From CBFHOS01 sp965657645 (GTDB taxonomy: Bacteria > Pseudomonadota > Alphaproteobacteria > Puniceispirillales > Puniceispirillaceae), in the NCBI GenBank assembly GCA_965657645.1, contig CBFHOS010000009.1:3328-67327 (forward strand): a stretch of DNA of 64,000 nucleotides, given 5' to 3'. Below, in pieces: positions 9,313 through 17,774 of this stretch. Positions within the stretch are counted from its first letter, which is position 1. Each line of letters starts with the position of its first letter. A program made the position numbers and the translations under genes. Below the pieces are notes generated by a model. It was not told the DNA's origin, did no database searches, and saw only the letters and a list, made by a program, of their open reading frames with translations.

Positions 9313-9945
9313 ATGGGTAATGCGCCGGGTAATAAACGTATCAAGAACGAACCGCCGCGGGCATGGCAACGGATGCTATCGGGCCGCCGTCTCGACATAT
9401 TAGATCCGTCACCAATGGATATTGAGATCGAAGATATCGCGCACGGGCTAGCCCGCGTTAGCCGGTGGAATGGTCAGACCAAGGGAAAATTCTCACTCTC
9501 TGTGGCCCAACATTCGATCATTGTGGAAAAGCTGCTCCACCAGAACGCCCCAAAACTGGAACAGAAATGGCGTCTTGCCGCCCTGCTCCATGATGCGCCT
9601 GAATATGTTATCGGCGATATGATTACACCGTTCAAACACACTCTTGGCGGTAGCTATCGGGACATTGAAAACCGGTTAGAGGCCGCGGTGCATATCCGCT
9701 TTGGGCTACCCGCCGCCTTGCCAGAACCGATTAGCCGGAGCATCAAGCGGGCCGACAGGATGGCCGCATGGCTAGAGGCCACACAGCTCGCCGGATTTAG
9801 CGTTGAAGAGGCTTTGAAAATATTTGTAAAGCCAAGCGGCACACCCGCCGCCATGCGGATAAGGCCGATGGCTCCTGACGAAGCGGCAACAGCCTTTTTG
9901 CGCCGTTTTTCAATCCTAGGCGGCACCAAAAAACCAAACCAGTGA
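9313..9945 (+). CDS. HD-domain hydrolase (YfbR-like)
   Basis: A 210-residue metal-dependent phosphohydrolase of the HD superfamily. Metal ligands are visible as H in VAQHSIIVEKL, HD in LLHDAPEY, and a later aspartate in RADRMAAW. The closest well-known relatives are YfbR-type 5'-deoxynucleotidases and YfdR-like proteins; the substrate here is not proven. The conserved opening RAWQRMLSGRRLDILDPSP is typical of alphaproteobacterial members. I chose the ATG with GGGAGG seven bases upstream. A frame open from position 9199 would add 38 poorly conserved residues. Confidence 0.85.
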   Translation: MGNAPGNKRIKNEPPRAWQRMLSGRRLDILDPSPMDIEIEDIAHGLARVSRWNGQTKGKFSLSVAQHSIIVEKLLHQNAPKLEQKWRLAALLHDAPEYVIGDMITPFKHTLGGSYRDIENRLEAAVHIRFGLPAALPEPISRSIKRADRMAAWLEATQLAGFSVEEALKIFVKPSGTPAAMRIRPMAPDEAATAFLRRFSILGGTKKPNQ

Positions 9946-9967
9946 CGCCGAATTACATGTTCAAAAC

Positions 9968-10465
9968 TTAAGTCTTTAGGGTCGCCACAGGCGGGGCCGA
10001 CGTTTTGGCCGCGGCAGAACGCTGTTTAGCGGTGTTAGATGTCGGCGCGGTAACAGGGCGCGTTGGCTTAACCGCCTCAACCTTGGCGGATGGGCTAGCC
10101 GCTTCAACCGGACCCGATGATGTGGCCAGTGTTGAAGCAGGTGTTGGAGCCAGTGTTGAAGCAGATGTTTGAGTTAGCGATTTCGGGGTTGTTGCCGCTA
10201 CTGGCGCCATATCGCTCGCCGTGCTACTCACCATATCGCGCGCCGCCGGAACGCTCACCGAATTCAGCAATGCGCCAGCCTCTTGAATGAGATGAAGCGC
10301 CTGATCAAGAATTTCAACGGCCTGTTTTGTGTTGCTGTCTTCAAGGGCGATATTACGCTCACTCAAATCCCATGTCAGGGCGTTCAACTGGTCATTCACC
10401 TTAACCAACCGATCCTTGCCCCGCTTGCGGATATTGCGAATTTTCTTGTTACTCTTTTGTGCCAT
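9968..10465 (-). CDS. Unrecognised basic protein with Ala/Thr/Pro-rich tail
   Basis: A 165-residue protein of unknown function. The first 25 residues are strongly basic (KKIRNIRKRGKDR), and residues 25-75 are predicted helical. From about residue 80 the sequence turns into a low-complexity Ala/Ser/Thr/Pro tail with scattered lysines and internal repeats (ASTLAPTPASTLA). The layout recalls small nucleic-acid or granule-associated proteins with Pro/Ala/Lys tails, but that is only a resemblance. The start at MAQKSN follows a strong GAGGAGGGG site; an ATG seven codons earlier lies before that site. It is convergent with the HD hydrolase gene. Confidence 0.65.
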   Translation of the reverse strand: MAQKSNKKIRNIRKRGKDRLVKVNDQLNALTWDLSERNIALEDSNTKQAVEILDQALHLIQEAGALLNSVSVPAARDMVSSTASDMAPVAATTPKSLTQTSASTLAPTPASTLATSSGPVEAASPSAKVEAVKPTRPVTAPTSNTAKQRSAAAKTSAPPVATLKT

Positions 10466-10635
10466 AATGCCCCTCCTCACTGTCATGTCTAAATCTCTCT
10501 CTAATTTAATAATAAGTAATGTAATACTTTTAACAAACAGACAAAATGTAAGATTAGACGCGCATCTGACTAGATTGGACTAGGCCGCCATCGGCCAGCA
10601 AGTCCGGCACAGTCACCTATTTCGGGATATTTGGT

Positions 10636-10866
10636 CTAGCGCGTGATGCGTATGGCAGAGTTTTCACGCTGTTTTTTGCGGACTTTGCGGGCTTTGACCA
10701 TTTGCTTGGCGGTTCCAAGTGTCATGCAATCGGGGCAAACACATTTACCGGCTAGGTCAAAGCTCTGGCGCATATTCGGCAATTCCATGCACCAGCAATG
10801 CTCTTTGCCCGGGGCCGCGCCGCAATTAAACACGGTGCCGCATTCATCACATGTGAGCTTGTCCAT
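10636..10866 (-). CDS. Cysteine-rich CWC family small protein
   Basis: A 76-residue protein carrying the Cys_rich_CWC pattern: C-x2-C, then F-x-C-G, then CWC-x-ELP, then C-x-C-x2-C. There are eight cysteines in the first 50 residues, followed by a strongly basic C-terminus (KARKVRKKQREN). A small zinc-binding fold is likely; the role of the family is unknown. I prefer the ATG preceded by GAGAGG, because the 43-residue upstream extension open in this frame lacks the family pattern. Confidence 0.72.
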   Translation of the reverse strand: MDKLTCDECGTVFNCGAAPGKEHCWCMELPNMRQSFDLAGKCVCPDCMTLGTAKQMVKARKVRKKQRENSAIRITR

Positions 10867-11053
10867 CGCACACCTCTCAGCGTTAGATAAATAACCGTGC
10901 GACCTTTCACTATCTTTGGCAAGTTTTAATGCATCCGCATGCTGTTGATTTGGGTGACAAGCATTTGCGGCAATATAGTTGCAGACAACCGTCATTGGCC
11001 GCTAGGCAACCAAGAATTCTTGTGCTAACTAGCTTTCGTTCTTTCTTGCTTTT

Positions 11054-11138
11054 GCGGGCGTGATGGAATGGTAGACATAACGGACTTAAAATCCGTGGGC
11101 CTTAGGCCGTGGGAGTTCAAGTCTCCCCGCCCGCACCA
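11054..11138 (+). tRNA. tRNA-Leu (anticodon UAA)
   Basis: The sequence folds as a class II tRNA of 85 nt. The acceptor arms are GCGGGCG and CGCCCGC. The anticodon arm is ACGGA-CTTAAAA-TCCGT with TAA at the centre. A long variable arm follows, and the T arm is GGGAG-TTCAAGT-CTCCC. The A discriminator is followed by an encoded CCA. Long variable arm and UAA anticodon identify leucine, reading UUA and UUG. It stands alone between two leftward genes. Confidence 0.95.
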
Positions 11139-11153
11139 TCTAACCAGCACAGT

Positions 11154-11199
11154 TATTGGCACCTCACAAGATATTGGCACTATACTAGCTATTGGCGCC
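11154..11199. repeat. Degenerate 18-bp tandem repeat, about 2.5 copies
   Basis: Two 18-bp units starting TATTGGCAC are followed by a partial TATTGGCGCC. The array lies between the tRNA and the leftward dehydrogenase gene and includes the stop codon of the latter. The units are degenerate outside the TATTGGC core. Confidence 0.5.
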
Positions 11200-12258
11200 G
11201 CGGATGGACTCGATTACGGCGTCGGTTACGTCTTTGGTTGTGGCATCGCCGCCGACATCAGGCGTCATTATGCCTTGGGCGCAGACATCCTCGATCGCCG
11301 TGATCAACCGTGTTGCCGCGCTCGCTTCGCCCAAATGTTCTAGCATCTGCGCCGCCGTCCAGAACGACGCTATCGGGTTGGCAATGCCCTTGCCGGTAAT
11401 ATCAAACGCCGATCCGTGAATGGGCTCAAACATCGACGGAAAACGGCCTTCAGGATTGATATTGGCGGTTGGCGCAACGCCGAGAGACCCTGCCAGCGCG
11501 CCCGCCAGATCAGACAAGATATCGGCATGCAAATTGGTCGCGACAATCGTGTCCAGGCTCTGGGGATCCAACGTCATGCGCACGGTCATGGCATCGACCA
11601 GCATTTTATCCCATGTCACATCGGGAAAATCCGCGGCCACTTCGGCGGCGATTTCGTCCCACATCACCATGCCGTGCCGCTGGGCATTGGATTTGGTCAC
11701 CACGGTCAGGAATTTGCGGGGGCGGGCCTGTGCCAATTTGAATGAAAACCGCATGATCCGCTCCACCCCAACACGGGTGAATACCGATACTTCGGTTGCC
11801 ACTTCTTCGGGTAGGCCGCGATGCACCCGCCCGCCATTGCCGGAATATTCGCCCTCGGAATTCTCGCGAACAATAACCCAGTCCAGATCACCCGGACCAA
11901 CCCCAGCCAATGGCGCCTTGATCCCCGGCATTATTCTGGTAGGACGGACATTGGCATATTGATCAAAGCCCTGGCAGATCGGTAAACGCAGGCCCCAGAG
12001 GGTAATGTGATCAGGCACATCAGCCGCGCCAACCGCGCCAAAATAGATCGCGTCAAACGGCTTTAATTGCGCCAACCCGTCTTCTGGCATCATCACGCCA
12101 TTGGCTTTGTAATAATCAGAACCCCAGTCAAATTCCGTGACCGCCAACACAAAGCCGCCATCACGTTGTTCCACCGCGTTTAGAACCCGCAACCCAGCAT
12201 CAATCACTTCTGGCCCAATGCCATCAGCCCCAATCGCCGCAATATTATAGGTTTTCAT
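11185..12258 (-). CDS. Tartrate/D-malate-type dehydrogenase (isocitrate/isopropylmalate family)
   Basis: A 357-residue beta-decarboxylating dehydrogenase. It begins IAAIGADGIGPEVI, has the substrate loop with LRLPICQGFDQYANVRP near residue 90, VIVRENSEGEYSG near 128, and the metal-binding segment NLHADILSDLAG near 242. The NAD-binding region contains EPIHGSAFDITGKG near 298. The LRLPICQ loop and the E-N-S-E-G motif are typical of tartrate dehydrogenase/decarboxylase and D-malate dehydrogenase rather than LeuB. The likely reaction is oxidative decarboxylation of D-malate or conversion of tartrate using NAD. It is monocistronic as far as can be seen. Confidence 0.87.
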   Translation of the reverse strand: MKTYNIAAIGADGIGPEVIDAGLRVLNAVEQRDGGFVLAVTEFDWGSDYYKANGVMMPEDGLAQLKPFDAIYFGAVGAADVPDHITLWGLRLPICQGFDQYANVRPTRIMPGIKAPLAGVGPGDLDWVIVRENSEGEYSGNGGRVHRGLPEEVATEVSVFTRVGVERIMRFSFKLAQARPRKFLTVVTKSNAQRHGMVMWDEIAAEVAADFPDVTWDKMLVDAMTVRMTLDPQSLDTIVATNLHADILSDLAGALAGSLGVAPTANINPEGRFPSMFEPIHGSAFDITGKGIANPIASFWTAAQMLEHLGEASAATRLITAIEDVCAQGIMTPDVGGDATTKDVTDAVIESIRGANS

Positions 12259-12285
12259 ATGTTAGGTTCCCAAAGACATTGATAA

Positions 12286-12327
12286 GTGACGGTGAATAAT
12301 TGACGGTGAATGATTGGAGGTTAATAA
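12286..12327. repeat. 14-bp tandem repeat, three degenerate copies
   Basis: Three head-to-tail units resembling GTGACGGTGAATAA occupy the gap between two leftward genes. The third copy is diverged. Confidence 0.6.
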
Positions 12328-12366
12328 TTGGGTGGTGGCTATCGGCTATGCGGTGCGGCAATCGGG

Positions 12367-13596
12367 TTAGCTACCCTTTAGATGCACCATTTTCAAATTC
12401 AGCCGGTCAAATGCAAGATCCGGAATAATCATCAGCCCAAGCAGGCTCGAAATCGGCAATGGTGCGTTTGGCTCAACCCGCACTCGCAGACCGCCGCCAT
12501 CCGCAATCAAACCAGTAAGAGGCGCTGTGATCGTTGAACCGGTGCGCGGAAATATCTTTTCGACCCTTTGTACCATCATATCCAGTTTGGCCTGTTTAGC
12601 GGTGGCGGGGCTCGTGCCCTCAATCGCGGCAATCAACTCCATGATGAGGTCAATCAACCCATCATCAGTGTAATCAATGCCAATTTTCACCAGCTCTATT
12701 TCGCCGAGCAAATTCAGCGCCTCGCCAGCATTTTCAGCCCCCTGATTACCAAGGGCGACCATCTTGTCATACGTGTCCAATTGCAAATTGATATCGCTGT
12801 TCAGCGTTAAATGACCGTGATCACGCACCACCATTTCGAGGCTATATTGCGATTGTAGCGCCCCAAGGACGAGATCGCTTTTCTGCGACATTACCAGATC
12901 AACAACTAGGCCACTCATTTTTGAGAGGGCACGCGTTTCGGGTGAATTGCCGCCTTTCCTTTTGGAATGATAGCGCATCCCGACCGCTTGAAAACCGCCA
13001 GCACTCGCATAGCGGGATCCGTTTGGCAGTGTGTTGTGGGTAAGGGGAAGTGTTTCAATCAGGTCGATGCGAAAGATCCCGTATTTCCCGCGCCCAGTGA
13101 AACCCTCAACGACAATCGAGGAATCATCACGCAAAGCATCGGCAAAATCATAGGGCTTTGCAAGGCTCTGCAACCCGCCGAAATCAATGTTGCGCAAGGC
13201 CAGCGAATCTATTGATGCCTTGTCAGCGTTCAGCACCACATTAGTCATATCCAGCTTGCGCAAAAAGAACTTATCGTCGCTCGGGGCGCCATCACTCACG
13301 ATTTCGAGGGTGTCTGCTGTCAAAAGCAATTCGCCGCGCTCAAAAAGACTGACCTTGCGTAACGCGCCATTATAGGTCTCGGTGTCGAAATTACCCTCTT
13401 CAAAGACAAGCTTTATGTCGCCCGGAAATTCCATGGTGAGAGCGGCGCGGGCCGGCGCGGCAAACATCCCACCCAACACCAACATTACCGCAAATGACAA
13501 TAACGCTAATTTAGCGGCATTGAAGCGATCACGGAAACCAGAGACACCTGAGACACCTGAGACACCTGAGATTTTTGGGAAGGCAAATTCAAACAT
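12367..13596 (-). CDS. Secreted protein of unknown function
   Basis: A 409-residue protein that I cannot place in a family. Residues 28-51 form a signal-peptide core ending APARAA, so export to the periplasm is likely. The signal is preceded by an unusually long N-region of about 27 residues containing GVSGVSGVSG, encoded by a 9-bp tandem repeat. The mature part alternates beta-like and helical stretches without cysteines or obvious catalytic motifs, and includes two long segments on leucine-rich beta strands. I chose the ATG giving MFEFAFP. A TTG 21 codons upstream is open but lacks a ribosome site, and the true start could also be further in. Confidence 0.65.
   Translation of the reverse strand: MFEFAFPKISGVSGVSGVSGFRDRFNAAKLALLSFAVMLVLGGMFAAPARAALTMEFPGDIKLVFEEGNFDTETYNGALRKVSLFERGELLLTADTLEIVSDGAPSDDKFFLRKLDMTNVVLNADKASIDSLALRNIDFGGLQSLAKPYDFADALRDDSSIVVEGFTGRGKYGIFRIDLIETLPLTHNTLPNGSRYASAGGFQAVGMRYHSKRKGGNSPETRALSKMSGLVVDLVMSQKSDLVLGALQSQYSLEMVVRDHGHLTLNSDINLQLDTYDKMVALGNQGAENAGEALNLLGEIELVKIGIDYTDDGLIDLIMELIAAIEGTSPATAKQAKLDMMVQRVEKIFPRTGSTITAPLTGLIADGGGLRVRVEPNAPLPISSLLGLMIIPDLAFDRLNLKMVHLKGS
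13541..13570. repeat. 9-bp in-frame tandem repeat in a signal-peptide N-region
   Basis: GAGACACCT is repeated three times plus a partial copy. On the minus strand it encodes Gly-Val-Ser units before the hydrophobic core of the secreted protein. Copy changes would keep the frame. Confidence 0.85.
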
Positions 13597-13761
13597 GGCA
13601 AAGCTTTTGGTTACGAAAGGATTTTTGATTAGATACAACTGCGCTCGTAGGTTCAACAAGATTAGTAACCCTGCCTCGGCCGAAAGCCACCTTAAATGAT
13701 GATTGTGGCTAATGCCAAAGCATATTACTCTTGAGGTTGCGCATCTTCACTGGAACAACCA

Positions 13762-14745
13762 ATGTTTTTCTTCCCGCTGTTTGACGACAACCCGACGCGC
13801 CAGACGCCCTATGTATCTTGGGCGATCATGGCGATTTGCGTCATCATGTTCTTGTGGCAGCAATCGCTCGAACATCTACCAGCGCGTCTGGCTATGGTGC
13901 AATTGGGCTTTATCCCGGGACACGCCACGGGCGTCACACCATTACCCGATGATTTGGTGTTATTGCCCGCATGGATGACGATTTTCACCTCGATGTTTTT
14001 GCATGGGGGCTGGATGCATATCGGCGGCAACATGCTCTATTTATGGATTTTTGGGGATAATGTAGAGGAATCAATGGGGCGGTTTCGCTTCATCCTGTTC
14101 TATGCCGCGGGCGGAACGGCGGCGGCTATGGCACAGGCGGCAATTGATCCCGCTTCACCCATTCCCATGATCGGCGCGTCCGGCGGCATTGCGGCGGTTC
14201 TAGGCGCCTATTTAATGCTCCACCCAAAGGCCGCCATCCGCAGTGTACTGGTAATCATCGTCTTTATTCGCTTTATCAAATTACCGGCATGGCTGGTTCT
14301 TGGCGTTTGGATTGGCGGCCAGTTCGTTGCCGTTCCCCAAGCCCTCGCAAATGACGGCGGCGGCGTTGCCTATTTTGCACATATCGGCGGATTTGTTGCC
14401 GGCATGGCGCTTGTCGCCTTTTTTAAGCGCGGCGATGTTCCGCTATTTGGGCGCGATGACACACCGCCAGAACGATGGGATTCCACCCCGACACCATTTG
14501 GCGAAATCAAACAAGAGGCCCGTCTCAAATATAGCCGCAAAGCAAGGGAAAGCGCTGTGGCGGGCGCGCTTGGCTCGCGCATTGGACCACGGCACACTGC
14601 GGCCTCAGATATACCAGATGTTATCGACGAGCCGGTGAAACCAAAACGGCACCGTGGATCGGTTCCCTCGACCGGCAAGGCAAAACAGCCCGCAAGTCGC
14701 CCAAGGGCCAAACCATCAGACACACCAAAAAACCCCTGGGGCTGA
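13762..14745 (+). CDS. Rhomboid family intramembrane serine protease
   Basis: A 327-residue polytopic membrane protease that would cut transmembrane substrates. Six or so hydrophobic helices span residues 18-220. The catalytic serine lies in GASGGIA near residue 140 and the catalytic histidine in AHIGGFVAG near 207; HGGWMHIGGNM near residue 84 supplies the conserved helix 2 motif. A basic, Pro/Lys-rich cytoplasmic tail of about 100 residues follows the membrane domain. The substrate is unknown. The stop codon falls in the first unit of a 20-bp tandem array. Confidence 0.92.
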   Translation: MFFFPLFDDNPTRQTPYVSWAIMAICVIMFLWQQSLEHLPARLAMVQLGFIPGHATGVTPLPDDLVLLPAWMTIFTSMFLHGGWMHIGGNMLYLWIFGDNVEESMGRFRFILFYAAGGTAAAMAQAAIDPASPIPMIGASGGIAAVLGAYLMLHPKAAIRSVLVIIVFIRFIKLPAWLVLGVWIGGQFVAVPQALANDGGGVAYFAHIGGFVAGMALVAFFKRGDVPLFGRDDTPPERWDSTPTPFGEIKQEARLKYSRKARESAVAGALGSRIGPRHTAASDIPDVIDEPVKPKRHRGSVPSTGKAKQPASRPRAKPSDTPKNPWG

Positions 14746-14829
14746 TCCAATTTTGAAGTGGCTAATCCAATTTTAAAGGGGCTAATCCAATTTTGAAGTG
14801 GCTAATTCAATTTTAAAGTGGCTAATCCA
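14741..14829. repeat. 20-bp tandem repeat, 4.5 copies
   Basis: Four consecutive 20-bp units of the form GCTAATCCAATTTTGAAGTG are followed by a 9-base partial copy, with only one to three changes between units. Copies alternate GAAGTG and AAAGGG or AAAGTG ends, hinting at a 40-bp duplication on top. The array fills the gap between two convergent genes and contains the rhomboid stop codon. Confidence 0.95.
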
Positions 14830-14842
14830 GCCCAACTAAGCT

Positions 14843-15607
14843 CTAAGCCGTGTCGCCTTGGGTTACTATAAAGGCGTTGGCGCCGGTGGCTTTGACGGCG
14901 TCGGCGAGCGTCGTGGCGGCGTTCTGGGTGATATCCGCGTCAAGGCCGCTCACGACCACTGCGGTGCCAAAATTGCCGGGTTTAAACCATGGATAGCTAC
15001 CAACGCTCACCCCCGCAAAATCACGCTGGACCGATTCCATAATTGTCGCAATCGTGCCCTCGCCAATCTCACATTGAACGGTCAACCGCGTCATCACAAT
15101 TCCGCCGGGCAAGCGCTCTTTCAACCCTTCAAACATCGCCTGCAAGATTGACGGCACACCGGGTAGGACATGCACATTCTCAAGGATAAAGCCGGGCGCG
15201 GCGCTCAGCGGGTTATCAATCAGATCAGCATCCATCGGGATATCAGCCATCTTTTGACGCGCCGCGTTAAATTCCAAATCGGTGTTTTCATAATGCTTGA
15301 TCAACACCGCCTCGGCGTCTGGATGACGGATCACCTCTTTATCAAAGGCCTTGGCGATAGATGCGGTGGTGATATCGTCATGCGTGGGGCCAATGCCGCC
15401 ACTGGTAAAGACCAGATCATACTGCCGCGACATTTGCTGGACTGTGGTGATGATCACCTCTTCAACATCCGCAATAACCCGCGCCTCGCAGAGCTTTATC
15501 CCCTGTGCACCAAGTTGTTCGGCAAGCCAGCCAATGTTTTTATCTTTGGTCCGGCCCGATAGGATCTCGTCCCCTATAACAATGATCGCGGCAGTAGGGT
15601 TAGTCAT
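14843..15607 (-). CDS. MoaB/CinA N-terminal-type molybdopterin-binding domain protein
   Basis: A 254-residue protein with a competence/damage-inducible CinA-type domain. It contains VIGDEILSGRTKDKN near residue 10, VFTSGGIGPTHDD near 67, and a later segment LPGVPSILQAMFE. These are the hallmarks of the MoCF-binding fold. It lacks the C-terminal nicotinamide-nucleotide amidase domain of full CinA. Similar stand-alone proteins are common in alphaproteobacteria; their function is unsettled, with roles in pyridine nucleotide repair or FAD/ADP-ribose hydrolysis proposed. I use the ATG preceded by GGAG rather than an upstream GTG. Confidence 0.86.
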   Translation of the reverse strand: MTNPTAAIIVIGDEILSGRTKDKNIGWLAEQLGAQGIKLCEARVIADVEEVIITTVQQMSRQYDLVFTSGGIGPTHDDITTASIAKAFDKEVIRHPDAEAVLIKHYENTDLEFNAARQKMADIPMDADLIDNPLSAAPGFILENVHVLPGVPSILQAMFEGLKERLPGGIVMTRLTVQCEIGEGTIATIMESVQRDFAGVSVGSYPWFKPGNFGTAVVVSGLDADITQNAATTLADAVKATGANAFIVTQGDTA

Positions 15608-15762
15608 ATTAGGCTCCACAAAAACATACCGGCAGAAATATACCCGACGGTTAAAGGCTAAGGCCTAAAGTAGCGACAATGGAAATGCAACAGAGCAAAA
15701 AGACACACCATCCCGCAAATCCAATAATATCCGGTTATCTTGGTAATAGTCGAAACGAGTGC

Positions 15763-15816
15763 CTTGCTAAAATACTTGGCCTTGCTAAAATACTTGGCCT
15801 TGCTAAAAAACTTGGC
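15763..15816. repeat. 18-bp tandem repeat, three copies
   Basis: CTTGCTAAAATACTTGGC occurs three times in a row, the first two identical and the third with one change. It lies about 60 bases upstream of the map gene, in the divergent gap, where copy number could alter promoter spacing. Confidence 0.93.
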
Positions 15817-15876
15817 TTTTTGGCGCTTTCGCAGTAGGTCTATGGCTTGTTATATAGTCTTTGATGAGAGCGGATC

Positions 15877-16665
15877 ATGCGCGAAGAACCAGTAATCAGA
15901 CATAGCGAAGAAGGCTTTGCCGGCATGCGGGCGGCGGGCCATCTTGCGGCCAAGGTTTTGGACATGATCACCCCGCATGTTGTTGCTGGCGTCACCACCG
16001 AAGAGCTTGATCGTATTTGCCATGAATATATCACCGCCAATGGCGCGGTTCCGGCACCGCTCAATTACAAAGGCTTTCCAAAGGCCACCTGTATTTCCCT
16101 CAATCATGTCGTTTGTCACGGTATTCCGGGGGCAAAAAAGCTGGAAACAGGGGATATACTGAACATTGATGTCACGGTTATTCTGGATAGCTGGTACGGC
16201 GATACATCCCGCATGTTCTATGTTGGCGAACCGGCGGTAAAGGCACGGTTGCTCACCGAGGCCACCTATGAATGTTTAATGCGAGGCATTGATGCGGCGC
16301 GTCCGGGCAACACGCTTGGAGATATTGGTCACGCCATCCAGAGCTATGCTGAATCGCTGCGGTTTTCTGTCGTTCGTGACTTCACCGGACACGGCCTTGG
16401 TCAAACCTTCCATTGTGCGCCAACGGTTCTGCATTATGGCAATGCTGGTGCTGGCATGACGTTGGAACCGGGGATGATCTTCACCATCGAGCCGATGATT
16501 AATGCTGGTAAAGCGGCGACAAAAATTCTGCCCGATGGCTGGACCGCGGTTACGCGTGACCGCTCGCTATCGGCCCAGTTCGAACATTCTATCGGCGTTA
16601 CTGAAGATGCGCCTGAAATCTTCACCCTGTCCCCTGCTGGCTTTTCCGCCCCGCCCTACACCTAA
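15877..16665 (+). CDS. map: Type I methionine aminopeptidase
   Basis: This enzyme removes the initiator methionine from nascent proteins. The 262-residue protein has the pita-bread fold signatures: LNHVVCHGIPG near residue 72, the metal-binding aspartates in LNIDVTVIL and WYGDTSRMF near 97 and 108, the histidine in FTGHGLGQTFH near 171, and a glutamate in FTIEPMI near 205. The length fits type Ia enzymes. The ATG follows GAGAGCGG. It is followed by radC on the same strand with a 62-base gap. Confidence 0.94.
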   Translation: MREEPVIRHSEEGFAGMRAAGHLAAKVLDMITPHVVAGVTTEELDRICHEYITANGAVPAPLNYKGFPKATCISLNHVVCHGIPGAKKLETGDILNIDVTVILDSWYGDTSRMFYVGEPAVKARLLTEATYECLMRGIDAARPGNTLGDIGHAIQSYAESLRFSVVRDFTGHGLGQTFHCAPTVLHYGNAGAGMTLEPGMIFTIEPMINAGKAATKILPDGWTAVTRDRSLSAQFEHSIGVTEDAPEIFTLSPAGFSAPPYT

Positions 16666-16727
16666 GACTGGCATTTAGGACCTGTAGAGTTAACGCTTTA
16701 TTTATCTCAATCGTTGTAAAAAGTGGG

Positions 16728-17441
16728 ATGAAGACACCCACAGGTAAGTCACCTAACGACAAAACATCGCAAAGCAAGGTTACGGGTCATCGAACCCGAA
16801 TGCGCACCCGCATTATAGAAAAGGGCGCCAACACGCTCACCGACTTAGAATTGCTCGAGATCATTCTTTATGGTGGCAACCCCAGAGGTGACACCAAACC
16901 GCTGGCGAAAGATCTGTTCGTACAATTCGGCTCACTATCGGGCATTCTAAGAGCGCCCATCGCCAGATTGCTAGCCATTCCAAAAATTGGCCATGGGGCT
17001 ATTGCCTGTATCAAAGTTGCCGAGGCGGCGGCGCTCCATCTCAGCTATAATGACATCAAATTCCAACCAGTGCTTGCTAGCTGGGGCGCGATCAACCGGC
17101 ATTGCATCAACCGCCTCACCCATGAACAGATTGAAATCTTCCTGATGATTAGCCTCGATAGTCAAAACAGAGTGATTGCCGAGGATGAGGTATCACGGGG
17201 CACCATAGATCAAACGCCGGTTTACATTCGCGAGGTGATAAATGTCGCCCTTCGCAATAACGCAAAATCAGTTTTGTTGGTGCATAATCACCCTAGCGGT
17301 GAGACAAAACCCTCAGAAGCCGACATCAGCATGACCAAGGAATTGCGCAGAGCCTTTAACATCATGACGATTAACCTGCATGACCATCTGATTGTTGCGG
17401 CGGGCAAATGCATCAGCCTGCGAAGCCTCGGCTATCTGTAG
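16728..17441 (+). CDS. radC: RadC family JAB1/MPN domain protein
   Basis: A 237-residue RadC homologue. An N-terminal helix-hairpin-helix region (ILRAPIARLLAIPKIG near residue 70) precedes a JAMM/MPN+ domain whose metal motif HNHPSGETKPSEAD lies near residues 185-198. This matches the H-x-H-P-S-G-x-x-x-P-S-x-x-D signature. The historical link of RadC to DNA repair is doubtful; the protein looks like a zinc metallohydrolase or DNA-associated factor. map-radC adjacency is seen in several alphaproteobacteria. Confidence 0.92.
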   Translation: MKTPTGKSPNDKTSQSKVTGHRTRMRTRIIEKGANTLTDLELLEIILYGGNPRGDTKPLAKDLFVQFGSLSGILRAPIARLLAIPKIGHGAIACIKVAEAAALHLSYNDIKFQPVLASWGAINRHCINRLTHEQIEIFLMISLDSQNRVIAEDEVSRGTIDQTPVYIREVINVALRNNAKSVLLVHNHPSGETKPSEADISMTKELRRAFNIMTINLHDHLIVAAGKCISLRSLGYL

Positions 17442-17483
17442 GACCCCCCAGCCACATAATAAAGCTTGGGCAAAGTGGCGCCG

Positions 17484-17666
17484 TTAGTTGCCGGAAATGG
17501 TGTCCTTGGCCTTTCGGGTCATCTCGCCAGCCTTCCGACTCGCGCGTAATAGACCCGGCCGCGCGGCGGTAAGGGCCTTATTTGCCACTTCTCCTGCCTT
17601 TTTTTGCACTTTTGGACTTTGCGCAGCGTGCATCAAAGCTCTTAAAACTAGTCGTCTAAACAGCAT
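17484..17666 (-). CDS. Small basic protein of unknown function, 60 residues
   Basis: A 60-residue, Ala/Lys/Arg-rich, probably helical protein beginning MLFRRLVLRALMHAAQ, with repeated A-G-E and K-A-G-E segments. I recognise no family with a known role, though short proteins of this look occur in alphaproteobacteria. The start is the second ATG of a slightly longer frame. The gene is convergent with radC and divergent from purB. Confidence 0.5.
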   Translation of the reverse strand: MLFRRLVLRALMHAAQSPKVQKKAGEVANKALTAARPGLLRASRKAGEMTRKAKDTISGN

Positions 17667-17774
17667 GTTGTGTTTTTCCCGTGTAATGACCCACAATTTG
17701 TGGGCTTCATACTGGATTTATCCCAGCTACGATGCTACAACCCACGCCTTGGTAACGCAAAGGAATTAAAACAC

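Noticed and set aside
11420..11962. 180-codon open frame antisense to the tartrate/D-malate-type dehydrogenase
   Set aside because: The minus strand carries a full, motif-rich enzyme; the plus frame is a codon-bias shadow.
14741..14829. CRISPR-like array
   Set aside because: Units are contiguous with no spacers, and no cas genes are nearby; this is a simple tandem repeat.
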